In this document: positions 13,500 through 25,284 of the stretch, one piece after another
Numbering within the stretch: the first letter of the stretch is position 1
How the letters are laid out: each line of letters starts with the position of its first letter
NCBI RefSeq assembly: GCF_040115645.1
Contig: NC_089550.1
Span: forward strand, 1,054,001-1,118,000
Length of the DNA: 64,000 bases
Reading direction: 5' to 3'
Source: Euwallacea fornicatus
Lineage: Eukaryota; Arthropoda; Insecta; Coleoptera; Curculionidae
Translations under genes and position numbers: made by a program
Notes under the pieces: generated by a model
Databases searched by the model: none
What the model was told of the DNA's origin: nothing
What the model saw: only the letters and a program-made list of their open reading frames with translations

Positions 13500-14480
13500 A
13501 GTTCCTGCTACTTGGGCGATTTCCCTTGAATTTTTAAGCCCGCGCTAGACGTTGCTTGTTACGAGTATAATTTCGTTAGAGTCTCAGATTTCGAGCAAAT
13601 TTCCAGAGATTTCAACTTTAGTAAAAGGACAGTTTGCCTGAGAAGATTGCTGAAGGGTCTGGCCTCCGTTCGCGACAAACTTAGTACTGCTCGATCGTTC
13701 AAAACTAGCTCGCAAAGTCCGACAACTATAGGAGGACACTTAAGGCGTTAGAATCTCTGAAGTCAAGGGCGTACCTTATTCGAATAAACTGTGAATCTCA
13801 AAATCGCTTAAAGATGAATAATAATTGAGTGATTTTACCCCGGGATATTTACGCCTCTCTGAACACTCTTTGTTACAACTATTGTTTCCGAGAAATCTTA
13901 CATTCCGAAGGAGTTTTCAACAAATTTAACCCCCGTCAAGAAGACCCTTCAAAGAGACCGTACACAAATAGAGTCCGGGGTAATTTTTCACGTGTTGACC
14001 CCTTTGCAAGGAATAATCAGCGCGACCCTGACCTGCTATGGCCTGGAAACTCGTTTGTAAATTTCAGTGCTCGAAGAAGGATATTGGGAGACGCAGCATA
14101 TCTACAGTGGCGTAGCTCCTCCCGAGGAATTAAATCAAATATGTTTAAAAATATAGTATTACCTGAGTAGATTCCCCTGCGGTTTTAAGCCCATTCGGAA
14201 CCCCTCTTGTTACGATTGCCCCGATGTCGTGCTACGCCCTGATGTCTGGAGACTTGCGTATAAATTACAGACCATGATGAAGAATGCTGAAAATGTCAAG
14301 TTTCCTAAAGCCAATGGCGCAGTAGAAAATTTGTTTAAAAATATAGTGTTACTCGAGTAATTTCCCTTGGGGTTTTAGGCCCCTTTTTAAACCCTTCCTG
14401 TTACGATTATGATTTCGCCACCAGTGGCGTCTTGGTACCTGGGTATTCGCGAATAAATTGCAGGTCGCGATGACAAATGT
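13500..14480. repeat. Diverged tandem repeat, period about 190 bp
   Basis: Similar blocks recur in the same orientation. The clearest pair starts at about 14148 and 14338: each begins AATATAGT(A/G)TTAC, continues through TTCCC-TG-GGTTTTA(A/G)GCCC and a C(T/C)TGTTACGATT segment, then reads GCG(T/A)ATAAATT. A weaker copy lies at about 13510-13580 (GATTTCCCTTGAATTTTTAAGCCC...TTGTTACGA), and partial ones near 13835 and 15100. The units are too diverged for a young satellite. No coding function is evident. Confidence 0.6.
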
Positions 14481-14499
14481 CGGGAATTTTGAACATTTG

Positions 14500-16350
14500 C
14501 GCGTGTTCATTCGTATTTGGAGGGATTTCCGCCGTTTCGGAATTACTTTTTGTATTCGATCAAAACGAAAATGTTTTTGTCCGAAAGCATAATAACCTGA
14601 CTTGCTGATTCAGTAGGTGAAATGACAAAATACGCACTTTATTCTTTCGTTTCGCCCCAATTTATTTTACGGGGTGTTTCAAAAAATCTGTCCACAAATG
14701 AAGGGGGTGGTTCCTCGCCTGATCGCAGGAAAACGCCCCAGACACGGGGTGTTAAAAATAAAGTCTCTTTTCGGTTCGAGGATGTCTCATGTGCAGAACT
14801 CGACTTTTGTACACGTGTTACCACCATTATCAGCTGCTTTCGAGCACTACGCACGGGTTTTTCCATAGGACAGTGGCGGCGACCTCGAGGTTTATGCGAG
14901 GCTTCTTGCCCGTAATTTCTACGCCGCTGGGACAATTGGAATCTTGAAACCACACTTTAAACCGCCAACGTTCTCTACACAAAAACAGTACTCTTGGTCA
15001 AAAGCCCAAAAGCCAACTGTATTAGTCACCGAAATGAGCTATTTAATTATTAAATTTAGTTATTAAATCTTTCAGGGAATTATATTAAATTTGTTCGAAA
15101 GCGGGGGGGTATCTTGGATGAAGTTTTAAGCCCTTTGTCACGAAAATATCAAACATAAAGGAATCTCCAGGGATTCCAATCTCCAGTCAGCGGCTTTCAG
15201 TGGCGTCGATTGGCGAAAATCAATCGAAATTGCCCAAAACAGCTACCTTTAAGCACCCTCAGGTCCCCACGAAGAGATACGTGAGACAAAAACTGCTCGG
15301 CTTATGAATTGCTTTTAAGGAGCCGCTTTCTCCAGTAAACAAATAAAATTCCGAGGAAGGTTTTTTTTTGTTTTTTTTTGGAGTTTTATATTTACAATCC
15401 CCGAATCGTTTCGATCTTGTACAATCTCGGAGCTTTTCCGATGCTAAGCCGGCGAGATATCATTGCTTCGGAAAAATGTGGCGTCATAAAGGAGCTTCCT
15501 TCCATAACAAGTGGCCTAGAAAAGTTTCCTAGGCGTGTACACATTCTACCCACCCTTCCAGACGATCCAAGGGCTTAGCGACTAAATAGGAAATTTTAGG
15601 GAGTAATTCGCCACACTATTTCTATCTAATTTCGCATTCCTTTATAGTCACGACATCAATTGAATTTTCCATGTGATGACATCATCAAAAATACAAAGGC
15701 CTTGTTTCCATTAAGCCGCACAGTTGCCACTCGGCGGCGTTTTCGTCTCGAAAAAAAGAGGAGAAAAACAGCATTAAAAAATCCCATTCCTCCGCGTTTT
15801 CACATGACTCCAATCCGGGGCTCATACGCTCCTTTTTCCGGTGGGATAAATATGGCAATTTAAATAACAATAGCGGAGATTTACAGAAGATACAACTTTA
15901 ATATTTGTACAGGATGTTCCGCACGTTGTGGCTTAAAAGATTTGGGAGTAAAGCACGGGGATTGAAGCATAATAAAGAATCCTGATGTGTGTATGTGTTC
16001 CCCTTTGGAGGCCACATTTCGCTGATCCGTGGGAGTATGGCTCATAATTCCTTTTAAATTAGCAACGAGAATTGAAAATATCATGAGAGATGAGAATGGG
16101 TGTTTAGGCATTTTAATGCCGAAATATGGCCTTTTCCGAACAAGGAGGGAGTTGTAACGCAAAACAAGGTTTTATGTTGCATTCGCCGACGGTCGTAAAG
16201 GAACAAGTTTATGAGGTACAACTCCCGCCCTATAAGGCAAAGCATGCTCTATGCGTCCCGATTTGGAGTGCAAATGTAACAGTCTTCGCCTCCTTCAAAC
16301 CTAAAGAAAAACTGTCGACTGTTCAGTCTTTGCACATAATGTTTTCGCCA
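14500..16350. other. Gene-free stretch
   Basis: No recognisable gene. A possible solo transposon terminus (TACAGGATGTTCCG) occurs at about 15909, and a segment near 14670 (ACGGGGTGTTTC) resembles another, but neither has an identifiable partner. Confidence 0.4.
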
Positions 16351-16352
16351 TA

Positions 16353-16977
16353 CAGGGTGAGGCGGGAGGATCGTGCCAAACTTCAGGAGCGCGTTGTACA
16401 TGAAAAATAAATGTAAAAAAACTCAAATGTTGTTATCCGATTTTCGTTTGTTTACAAGTTATAGCGTAAATAAAATTGAAACATAAAATTTAAAAAAATT
16501 ATAAATTTCATAAGAAATTCCATAAATTAACGTTCGGATATCATAAGTAAATGTTCAAAAATATCGCCATTAACTTCTGAACATTTTCGGCTTCGTCTAT
16601 GAAGAGCATTCGTTGCGCTCCTGATCGTTTCATGTCTTTCTTTAATGGCAGCTGCAGCATTTCTAATGCGTTGAATTAGTGCATCTCGAGTGTCCACTTT
16701 TACTCTGGACATTTCAGTTTTAAACCAACCCCACAAACAATAGTCTAGTGGTGTGAGGTCTGCAGATCTTGGAGGCCAGCTAATAGGGCCACCACGACCA
16801 ATCCAACGTCCAGGAAACGTTTCGTCTAAATGTTGCTTAACCTTTATGATTTAATTTTATTTACGCTATAACTTGTAAACAAACGAAAATCGGATAACAA
16901 CATTTGAGTTTTTTTACGTTTATTTTTCATGTGCAACACGCTCCTGGGGTTTGGCACGATCCTCCCGACTCACCCTG
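16353..16977. mobile_element. Internally deleted mariner-like element with ~125-bp terminal inverted repeats
   Basis: The left end, starting CAGGGTGAGGCGGGAGGATC, and the reverse complement of the right end, starting CAGGGTGAGTCGGGAGGATC, match almost base for base for about 125 bp, through ATCCGATTTTCGTTTGTTTA and TATAGCGTAAATAAAATT. TA at 16351-16352 and 16978-16979 gives the expected target duplication. The interior (minus strand, about 16850 to 16540) encodes only the last quarter of a mariner-like transposase, with RWIGRGGPISWPPRSADLTP, DYCLWGWF and a C-terminal IFEHLL. The rest has been lost, so the copy is non-autonomous. Confidence 0.9.
16540..16850 (-). pseudogene. Transposase C-terminal remnant
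   Basis: This remnant lies inside the element at 16353-16977. The frame reads from HLDETFPGRWIGRGG through the third catalytic Asp region (RSADLTPLDY) to NGDIFEHLL. Of the usual SPDL motif the Ser-Pro is replaced by Ser-Ala. No upstream catalytic or DNA-binding region remains. Confidence 0.8.
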
Positions 16978-17847
16978 TATAAGGGGCTGTTTCCGCTGGA
17001 TTTTTTCTCACTCCGGATAAGGCGAGGTTTAATCCCTTTTCACGTGGAATCCGTTATACAGCCATCGATCGATTCATTATGCCCCCTAGTACAACCAAGC
17101 AGGTGTAACATGCCTGGTTGTTTTGGAACCGGCACTGACCAAACATTTACAAATGGACATAAATTTCTTTTGACGGGCGATTAAGGTATTCGGGTGATTA
17201 CTGACTGACCGAAAAGTTGAATTAGTAAAAATTAAATTGTTGGAAAATTAGCATGAAATTGTCCATAAAACGTTGTACATAACTTCGCCGTAATGCGGGG
17301 TTTTTACTCCATTTATTCATTTATGTGCCCGCTCGCGAGCTGACTCAACCAAAAGCTGATTCATCTCGTAAAACCTGAACTTTTGTACTTTTTACGTAAA
17401 CGCCTATTCTCACCCTGTTATCATTTTAAAAATTAATTTTATTTCTCATAATTGCATTAGTTTCTTGCACCCAAACGGTTCTGGGGCTTTTGAAGGCCCA
17501 AAAACACGTAGCTAACATTTAATCTGCAGCACGGAAAAATGCACGATGCAAATACACGTTTCCTCCTTCGCATCATTTTTCATCCACATGATACATTTTC
17601 ACGAAAAATACCATTTCGACAGGTGTTTCAACTATTTTTTTTTGTTTATTAATTTCCGCGTTTATTTACAATTCAAATACAATTATGTGTATTTTCAGGC
17701 AGCCTGTTATCCGCTTTCCCTTTATAGGCTGTGCCAGGCTTAACGAAACTACGGCTTGCATGCCAATAAGAAAGCCTTATTGATTAGGTGAAGCCTGTGT
17801 AATTAGGTAGGTATTTTGCCTCAATATGCATGTCGATGATTATTTTT

Positions 17848-17895
17848 TTACTTAGTTTATCATGATGTAGTTTTGCATCATGACAAACTAAGTAA
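17848..17895. repeat. 20-bp inverted repeat (hairpin)
   Basis: TTACTTAGTTTATCATGATG is followed, after an 8-nt loop, by CATCATGACAAACTAAGTAA. The arms pair over 20 positions with a single mismatch. No known element or RNA family was recognised. Confidence 0.85.
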
Positions 17896-20161
17896 GGGTC
17901 AATGAAGGCAATGCTGTAAAATTTCCTAGAACCAAACACAAGGCTGATGGACAGAAATCGTTAGTTCAGGTATAATGTTGCGGTTAAGACAAATAAGCTT
18001 CAATTTCACTACAAAAACCCCCGGGCAATTTATCAAAAACGCGGAATCCGGAGAGTAAATTCCGCCAGCGGTCTATTCTGCAGCAAACTGAGGCTCTACT
18101 TGAGGTTTCTACTTGAATAGTAGGAAGTTTATTCCAAAGATTTTCCAGCTTTTGTGACGACAGCTTAGCGGATCTTCCCTTTTCTACTGGTTACCAATCC
18201 GTAGTTAAAGGTTACATACTCTGTCTACGAAACTTCTGTTTAGTAACCATAACGGTCCTGCGAGGTTTGTGCGCCAAGAACTGGTTTCCATGCAAACATG
18301 CCCGAGTTCGGAGGACTCGATTCGCGTTCCATTTTCACTTTTCATGTGGCAAAAAGAACGTATTTTCACTCTATTTTCCCGACATCTGTGGCAAGTTCAA
18401 AGGGCCTTTATTGAATTCGCAAATACGCACCATTAAATATTCTCCTGCCGCCTCGTGGCAAGCTTGAAGCTCTGATCTATGCCGTTAAATGTCTGCAGAA
18501 AAGAGCAGCCCTCGTATAATCTATAAATACTCTTAGAGGAACATAAAACGCCTGCCGTCCAAGGAGTGTGTCAAAAGTTAATGCCACTCGCACCTCAAAC
18601 CCAAATAAGGAGATTTTATGGAACGTTCGAGAGTTGGCAGATATGATGCACGTTCCAACATGTCCGTGTATTATTAAATACGGTTCGTGCGTGCAAATAC
18701 AGAAATAGTCAAAATTTTGGCGAAAATCGCCGCTCGATGATGAGAAGAGAGGTAAGAATATTAACAAAAATAATAAGAATGCTAATAATTGTTAATAACG
18801 ATAACGATAATATTTTTTACACGTCAAGCGTTGCCACTGTTGATCCAAATTGCCTCAGACATTTTCACGCATTTAATCAATTTTCAGCCTTTCGGCGAGA
18901 GTCGCTTTGCCTTCATTGTTTGCTCGAGGAAATGGACGCGAACGACTTTGTAATTCCGCGATATCAGCGTGGCAATGTTGCGGACACATTCTCTTCAAGA
19001 GCCCTTTTGGCATTTTGGACACTGAATGTCCGAGATTTGACGCCGGGCGGTACTACCTCGCAGAGGCAGTTGGACGACCGCTACGAGGAGCCTCTCCCGT
19101 CTTTTCGTACTGTTCAACGACGTCGTAGACCATTCGTTTCTTAAAAAAAAAAAAAAAATCGGGTGGAAAATCCCGGTCGTCTTCGTTGCTCCCTTGCATA
19201 ACTCGACTACGGTGCTACGTCAAAATCGGACAATCCGTAGACTAACGTCAAACGTATAAATCATTAAAAAAATAACTAGACTTGACAATATCAACGCTAA
19301 AACTTCTCAGAATAAGAGTGCGGAAACTTCCGCGTCGCCCTGTGAAGCGCCAGAACTTCACTTCCAAAACACTATTGAAGGATGTTTTCGCTTGCACAAA
19401 GCCAATACGGCGTCGCCTTTGTCCTATTTACCCTTCACGACGAATTGTATTTAATTACTCAGTAAATTTCAGTATATTTCAACATGTAAATGTAATAAAG
19501 CATATTTTATTGTACGGCCGACCTACATTTGCCCTGGAAGGTAAATCTGAACGAAACCAAAATCAATTTATCCACTTGTAAAAGTAAGTTTAGGGCTAAA
19601 TCGACCAAAAGAGATGAACTTCCACCACCCCCGTAGTGATCGCGATGATCGAAAATTCCTACAGTTAAAATTAATTTTATTATGATCGTGCATTGATGAC
19701 GATGATAACGCTAATTGCCCTTTTTCTGAGGTTTTTAAACCACTTGTTTGGAGGGCAGCCCTGAACTGATTGAAGGCGACATGAGTTATTTAATCGCTGA
19801 TCGATGACCTCTATTCATTCAATGCACGATCGGATGGTCATTATGTGCCATGACAGTCGATATTTTTCGTTGTTTATGGGGCTTTTGTGAATGATTTAAT
19901 CCCATTCGAGTATACTATAAGCGTTGTGTTAGTTTATGTGAAACGGCCAGAAATCGACCGTTGTTTCAGCAAACTTCCAGGAATCGAAGCGGGAACCAGG
20001 TACGTAGCGAGACAACTCACGAATTTCGAATTAGGAGAAATTAACAGTGCCCGAAAGAAACCCGAACTTCATATCTTTATCGTCGATCTGGCACCACTGT
20101 CCTTAAAAAATTGAATGCGTTTCTGTCATAGCCGATGACAGTCATTGTTTTTACACGTCAT

Positions 20162-20203
20162 CCACGCGTGTCTGGTTTGTAAAAACAAACCAGACACGCG
20201 TGG
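20162..20203. repeat. Perfect 19-bp inverted repeat (hairpin)
   Basis: CCACGCGTGTCTGGTTTGT, a 4-nt AAAA loop, then the exact reverse complement. The stem is GC-rich for this region. No coding or known RNA context was recognised. Confidence 0.9.
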
Positions 20204-20450
20204 TTGCTTTTTAGGACTGGAACTACGCTCAAACTCGTATCAAAACGTTATTAGGGAGAGAATGTCACATTTTAGTGGACTCCGATGTTAAGCTGCAACG
20301 TTACCGATTCAGCCCGCAAATGGAAACTGATGGAATTACTGACACAAGTTTCAACTCGGCTATTTGATGATTGATGATGCAGTGCAGCTTAACACAAATT
20401 AGTACTTCAATCTCATATTATTTTGCTCGTAATGGGTATAAGACGCAAAC

Positions 20451-20494
20451 AATGATAATAATAATAATAACAATAATAATAGTAATAATAATAG
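20451..20494. repeat. AAT-type microsatellite
   Basis: Imperfect run of ATA/AAT triplets interrupted by C and G. Confidence 0.85.
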
Positions 20495-23400
20495 GGATAA
20501 AATCGCGTCTTAAGATTACTTACAGACGTTTCCAACTCCAGATCTCTGACTCAGCTCGAGGTAATGAAGACCGAAAGCAGAAATACTGCTGACACTAAAT
20601 CACATTGACATTTAGTCTCCATTTTAAGAAACAAATGCCATGTGCCACGTTGCCATTGCCACACTTCTAAACCTACCGAATTTTCAGCCTCATTTTCTCG
20701 ATAAATTTCCTTGAATTTTGTCGTCATCGAGGCACACCTAAGCGCGACGTTGTCGTATTTACAGATTCGAATTCCACAGTATTTGGGGACATATTCGGGG
20801 CTTCATTTTCGAGATTCGAGCCCATTTTCTTTTGGTTTTCCGGCTAAATTATAAACAAGGGCTGATTTTAACGGGAACATAACAAATACGAAAATCGGGA
20901 AATTGTCAAAGCCGGGATTTAATTTTTTCTTTATATGTAAATTTCGTTCCTGGCAATGCGGAAAAGAAAAATTGAGTTAGAAGGGGTAGGAAAGGATGAA
21001 AGAACGGGACGAGTTTTATTAAGGAATATTATTCACGGTTCGCCATGTGTAAAAGAGGATGATTGCGGGCATCATAATGGGTAACATGATTACGTAACGT
21101 CCCTGTTGCCAGCTAATCGGAAAATTCCCCAGCACATGGTCAAATGTTTCGGCTCTCTAATCAGTAATAATTTTTGCGTATTATCCTTTTCCACTTTGTT
21201 GTTTTATAACGGCTGTTTATCTTGATTAGGACTCACGCAGCGGCAGCAAAATTATGGGCACGTGACAACATTGTTAACTCAATTTCGAACTTTCGTTATT
21301 TTCGATCTCCATTATTTATAATGAATGTTGATGAAACAATTTTCACCGAACCGCACGAGATACTTTTGCGAATAATGAAGACTTCATTAAACAGAGATTA
21401 TTCTCGACAACCCAGACCAGAAATTCCTGGATCCTTTGCGCTCCTTTATACATGAATTTAATGGTATGTAAGCATTATGGGTTCGTTGTAGTTGGGTTTG
21501 AATATTTCCTGCAAATTGACCGTCGTCCGTCACCCTCAAAGCCGACAAATTAATGGGTTTTATAGAAGCTGGACATGCATCAAGGAATATTCATTAGAGA
21601 AATACTATACGTTTCTCTGCAGCTTCGACTTTGATGTCACCAAAATAATTGAGGGTTTTCCATGCTAATTTAACGTAGTTGAGTTAATAATGATCGATTT
21701 CTAATCTGCGGAATAGTCAACATCTATTACTGACATCTCAGAGGTGACTAATCTCATTTCTCATTAAATGTCTACGAGTAATCAGACAAGATTTATTAAT
21801 TACTGAGGAGAGAGCTCCGATTACAGTAAACCAGCCCATGTAAAGTCGTTAAAAGCGTATTAGTTCAGGATAATTCACGTTAACTGCTCATAAAAAAAAA
21901 CTTTACACCCACAGAATCGAATTTCTTCTCTTCTGAAGTAAATTTTTCGTTTCAGTGGGGTCACTCGAAATGCCAAACACGAACGTGACCGGCATTAGCG
22001 CTTTGGGCTCATCAAAGTCGCTCCTTTCGTAATTTCACTTATGCCATTCGTTTCTCAACACAGGGTGTCGCAAGTTCCCAGGCCAAACCGCTAATCGCAG
22101 ACTCTTTGAGCGGGAATAATTGGATTTTTCTTGCGAAACGTTTTTCTTTAACGCGTTTCACTCATTGTACAGGGTTTTCATGTTAAAAACTAATTGTTAA
22201 TAACTTCGGTGTTCCCTGACATGTTTGAATGTAATTTTACAGAAATGTACAGTTCAAAGAAGCGCACTTTTCTCATAATTTGGGCAAACAAATTCGAAAC
22301 CAAAATTGCTTTTGTACACAAATGAATGATACATACGTTTCCGATGTAAACGAAAAAATGGGTACCATGTACATGTGAGAGACAATATGCCAGAATATCT
22401 TTCACAGAAAGTTGTAAATTAAAATTTTACAAGAATAAAAAAAAATAAAGGGACATATAGTTTAAACAATGAAGCGTGTTCACCATTGGCGTGCGCAAAA
22501 AATGTTGTTGAGTGTGTGGGGGGGGTGCAGGACCCCCTGTGTTTCCCACCCTGTGCAATTCGCATTAAACTCATTCTGTAGAGCCGCCTCGATTTATTTC
22601 AACGTTAACAACGATTAATTTGCTACACAACTCACGAGCCTCTATTGACCTTAGATATTGATTGAACGCCCTACGTAATAGGTTCAAAATGTAAACACAT
22701 TTTCTAATTAAGAAGCTGCTGATACGTTAAACTGCGGCACTGAAAATTTTAATTTAAATGAATTTCCCCATGTTTTACACACAAAAAGTTGAAGCGTCAC
22801 CTCCAGAGTCCAGGACTTTCCAGGCACGTACTTACGTGTTTTCTCAATTATCGCTTTTTACGTTCCCAAGAAAAAAAAACCAACCTCAAATTTTTTGTAT
22901 CATTCTTATCATCACGTCACGGAATATGTGCCGCATCTGGCAACGTTGTTCACCCAGATCCAGAGATGAACACAGAGGACTGTGCATTTCCGCTAATGTC
23001 TGCCGGTCGTCCTTGAAAACAAATGCTAAACGCTGCGTTGCCACTTCGTGCTGAATAAAGTTATGTCTTTATATTGTTTTTTTTTAATCCCATAATGAAT
23101 AATCTTATTTAATCAATTTTATTCAGCCAGAATTGTTCAATCTGACCCCTCTGTGCATCGTTTTGACGTGATTTATGAACGTTTTCCCCCATTAGCCTGC
23201 ATCCTGGAGAAATAACTGGTACATTTATAAGACTCAATAAGTTGATGTATTTAGATATACCTCCTGTATGCTTCCACCGCGTCATCTAATTAGACCACAA
23301 AAACGGTGCAATTAGGACTATTAATTAAAGCAGCGTTGAAAGTCACATAGTCGAAAAAATACTTATTTTTAAAAGATCAAAAATAAATTATATTACAAAG

Positions 23401-23719
23401 CATGAGCATGCATTGTAGTATAAGCTCGTTAATTAACAAAGGAGCCATAGAACCTTTCCATACAGTTAACAATACATAAATATGAATAGTAAATATGTCC
23501 TAACGACCCTTAGGGTCCTAGAACCAAAAATATAAATGGTTTTTAGCGCACCGTCGGATTTCACAGATAAGCATCTCAGCCCTTTCTGTGCAAGCGACAA
23601 TTAAGCTTTTAATTAACAACACTTTCGTGTTTGTCGAGAGCTTTATCGCATGCCCAAGCCTAATCAAGCTCTCACATTCCAAACAGGCGAGAACTCGTTA
23701 CGAAAGTGGAAATACTCAC

Positions 23720-25284
23720 TCAGATTCGTTGTTTTCAAAAATGAGTTCCCCCCTCTGAGCCTCGTACTCCTTGCCGTTTTTGGCAGTCCCATCTTCAGTA
23801 TGAAAGGGCAGAATCACCCTCCCTCGAGCCCCCGAACACCTGACCACTTTCAGTTCGTAAGTTCCAACACTTTCCACTAGTTCATGGTTCTGCGCTTCGA
23901 ATTTGAACAGTCCCCCGTGATCGTCATCCAGGATAATCACCGTAGCCAGTATGGGAAACCCTAAGCTGCCCCCAGGTTGTGTGGAGCAAAGCCTCACGTA
24001 AAAGTGTTCATCGGGCTCAAACACGTCATCATCAATGACTTCTAGGGTGATGCTTTTCTCTTGTTCTCCAGGATTAAACTGCAGAGATCCTTTAGCTTTA
24101 ACGTAATCGCTTCCGGCTTGAGCAGTGCCATCTTCAGTCGTGTAATCGACTGATAAAGGAGCGTCCAAGTTTCCAGACCTCACCACTCGGACCTCGAACT
24201 GACCGCAACTCTCTAGAACTGTGTATTTGGAGGGGTCAAAGCACACTCTTGAGCCGCTTTGAGTGAACTCGTTGAGACCACTTTCGCGTTGCAACTCAGC
24301 CTTGACTTCACTCAAGTCGCTTTGAGCCCTCTCAGAGATGCGCCTCATGAGATCACCGCTGCCCATCAGCTTCCTGGTGGCCTGGATGCGGTAAAACGCC
24401 CGAGATTTGGGACCTTTGTTCAGAAGCATCTCGTGGGCCATCTTCTCCAAAACATCAATGTCAGTGTGAGGATTTTGGTGCCTCAGCTCCTTCAGCGTGG
24501 TGATATACTCTTGTTTTATGTCCTCATGAACATCATCCAGCACCAGAAGCTCTGAATGGCCCAATTCTAAGTTGTCAGCGCCTTCGGCCTGCACTATAAC
24601 TCCACGCTTGTTCATTCTATATTCTTTTTTAATGTACTTGTGTATGTTTCTATCGGCAGCATAGGCGGTTATAACAGTGCAAGGAAAGAAGAGAAACGTC
24701 ACCAAACCCTCCCATATCTGAACGACTCCCGGTGAAAATACGCTGAGGATCATGTAAAGCCATACATAAGCAAAGATGGACCAACTTGCTGTGACGAAGA
24801 ACACTCCCAGATGCTTAATTTTCCTGACTTCCCCATTGGGGATGACAGACACACACAGGGCAATTATAACAAACAAATTATAGGCGGCGGACCCGACTAT
24901 GGTGCCGGGCCCTAATTCTCCGGCCGTGAACCCCCGGGCATAAATCTCTATTACAGATAAAAGGATCTCTGGGGCGCTTGATCCCAAGGCCATAAGAGTC
25001 AAGTTAGCAACGGTTTCGTTCCACACCCGGACTACAACAATTTGCTTTTCCCCGTTGGGTTTCCGGACAGACACCTCTCTCTCCAATGAAGTGATAACTT
25101 CAATAGCGGCCATGAACCGGTCGGAAACAATAGAGACCCCGATGAAGAGGAAAGCCATGAAGAAGAAATAAAGTAGACCTCGACCGATCTTATCAATGAG
25201 GGGGACATTTTCCAAGGGCTGCCAACAGGGCAGGACCAGCCCGTCAGTACAGGTGATCGTCGATACGTTGTGAGAGTCCCACAT
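23720..25284 (-). CDS. Calx: Na+/Ca2+ exchanger (NCX/Calx), large first coding exon
   Basis: Plasma-membrane Na+/Ca2+ antiporter, N-terminal 521 residues. Membrane helices run from about residue 35; the alpha-1 repeat carries NLTLMALGSSAPEILLS (about 94-110) and GSAAYN (131-136), the ion-binding core of the family. A basic segment (NIHKYIKKEYRMNKRG, about 222-237) sits where the autoinhibitory XIP region lies in NCX proteins. The cytosolic loop then has Calx-beta domain 1, with acidic Ca2+ ligands in VIDDDVFEPDEHF and ILDDDHGG, and the start of Calx-beta domain 2. The exon ends in phase 2 at a consensus donor (GTGAGT, minus strand, 23719 down). The rest of domain 2, the alpha-2 repeat and the last helices are not in the window, so the gene is partial here. 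The start at 25284 gives the usual short extracellular N-terminus. Known insect and vertebrate NCX genes also have one very large exon at this place. Confidence 0.95.

Larger units (their letters stand above)
16980..23700. other. Gene-free stretch, probably part intron of the exchanger gene
   Basis: No exon could be recognised. I looked on the minus strand for the second alpha repeat and C-terminal membrane segments of the exchanger and did not find them. Open frames at 18.7-19.1 and 22.8-23.0 kb on the plus strand lack motifs. Two hairpins (17848-17895, 20162-20203), an AAT-rich microsatellite and solo transposon-like ends (about 22064 and 22175) are the only structures seen. Confidence 0.45.

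Noticed and set aside
17848..17895. Canonical microRNA precursor
   Set aside because: The stem is only about 20 bp with an 8-nt loop and no lower stem; too short for a typical animal pre-miRNA.
18737..19144. 135-codon plus-strand open frame
   Set aside because: Ends in an A run, no recognisable domain, biased N-terminus (Asn/Asp repeats from AT-rich sequence).
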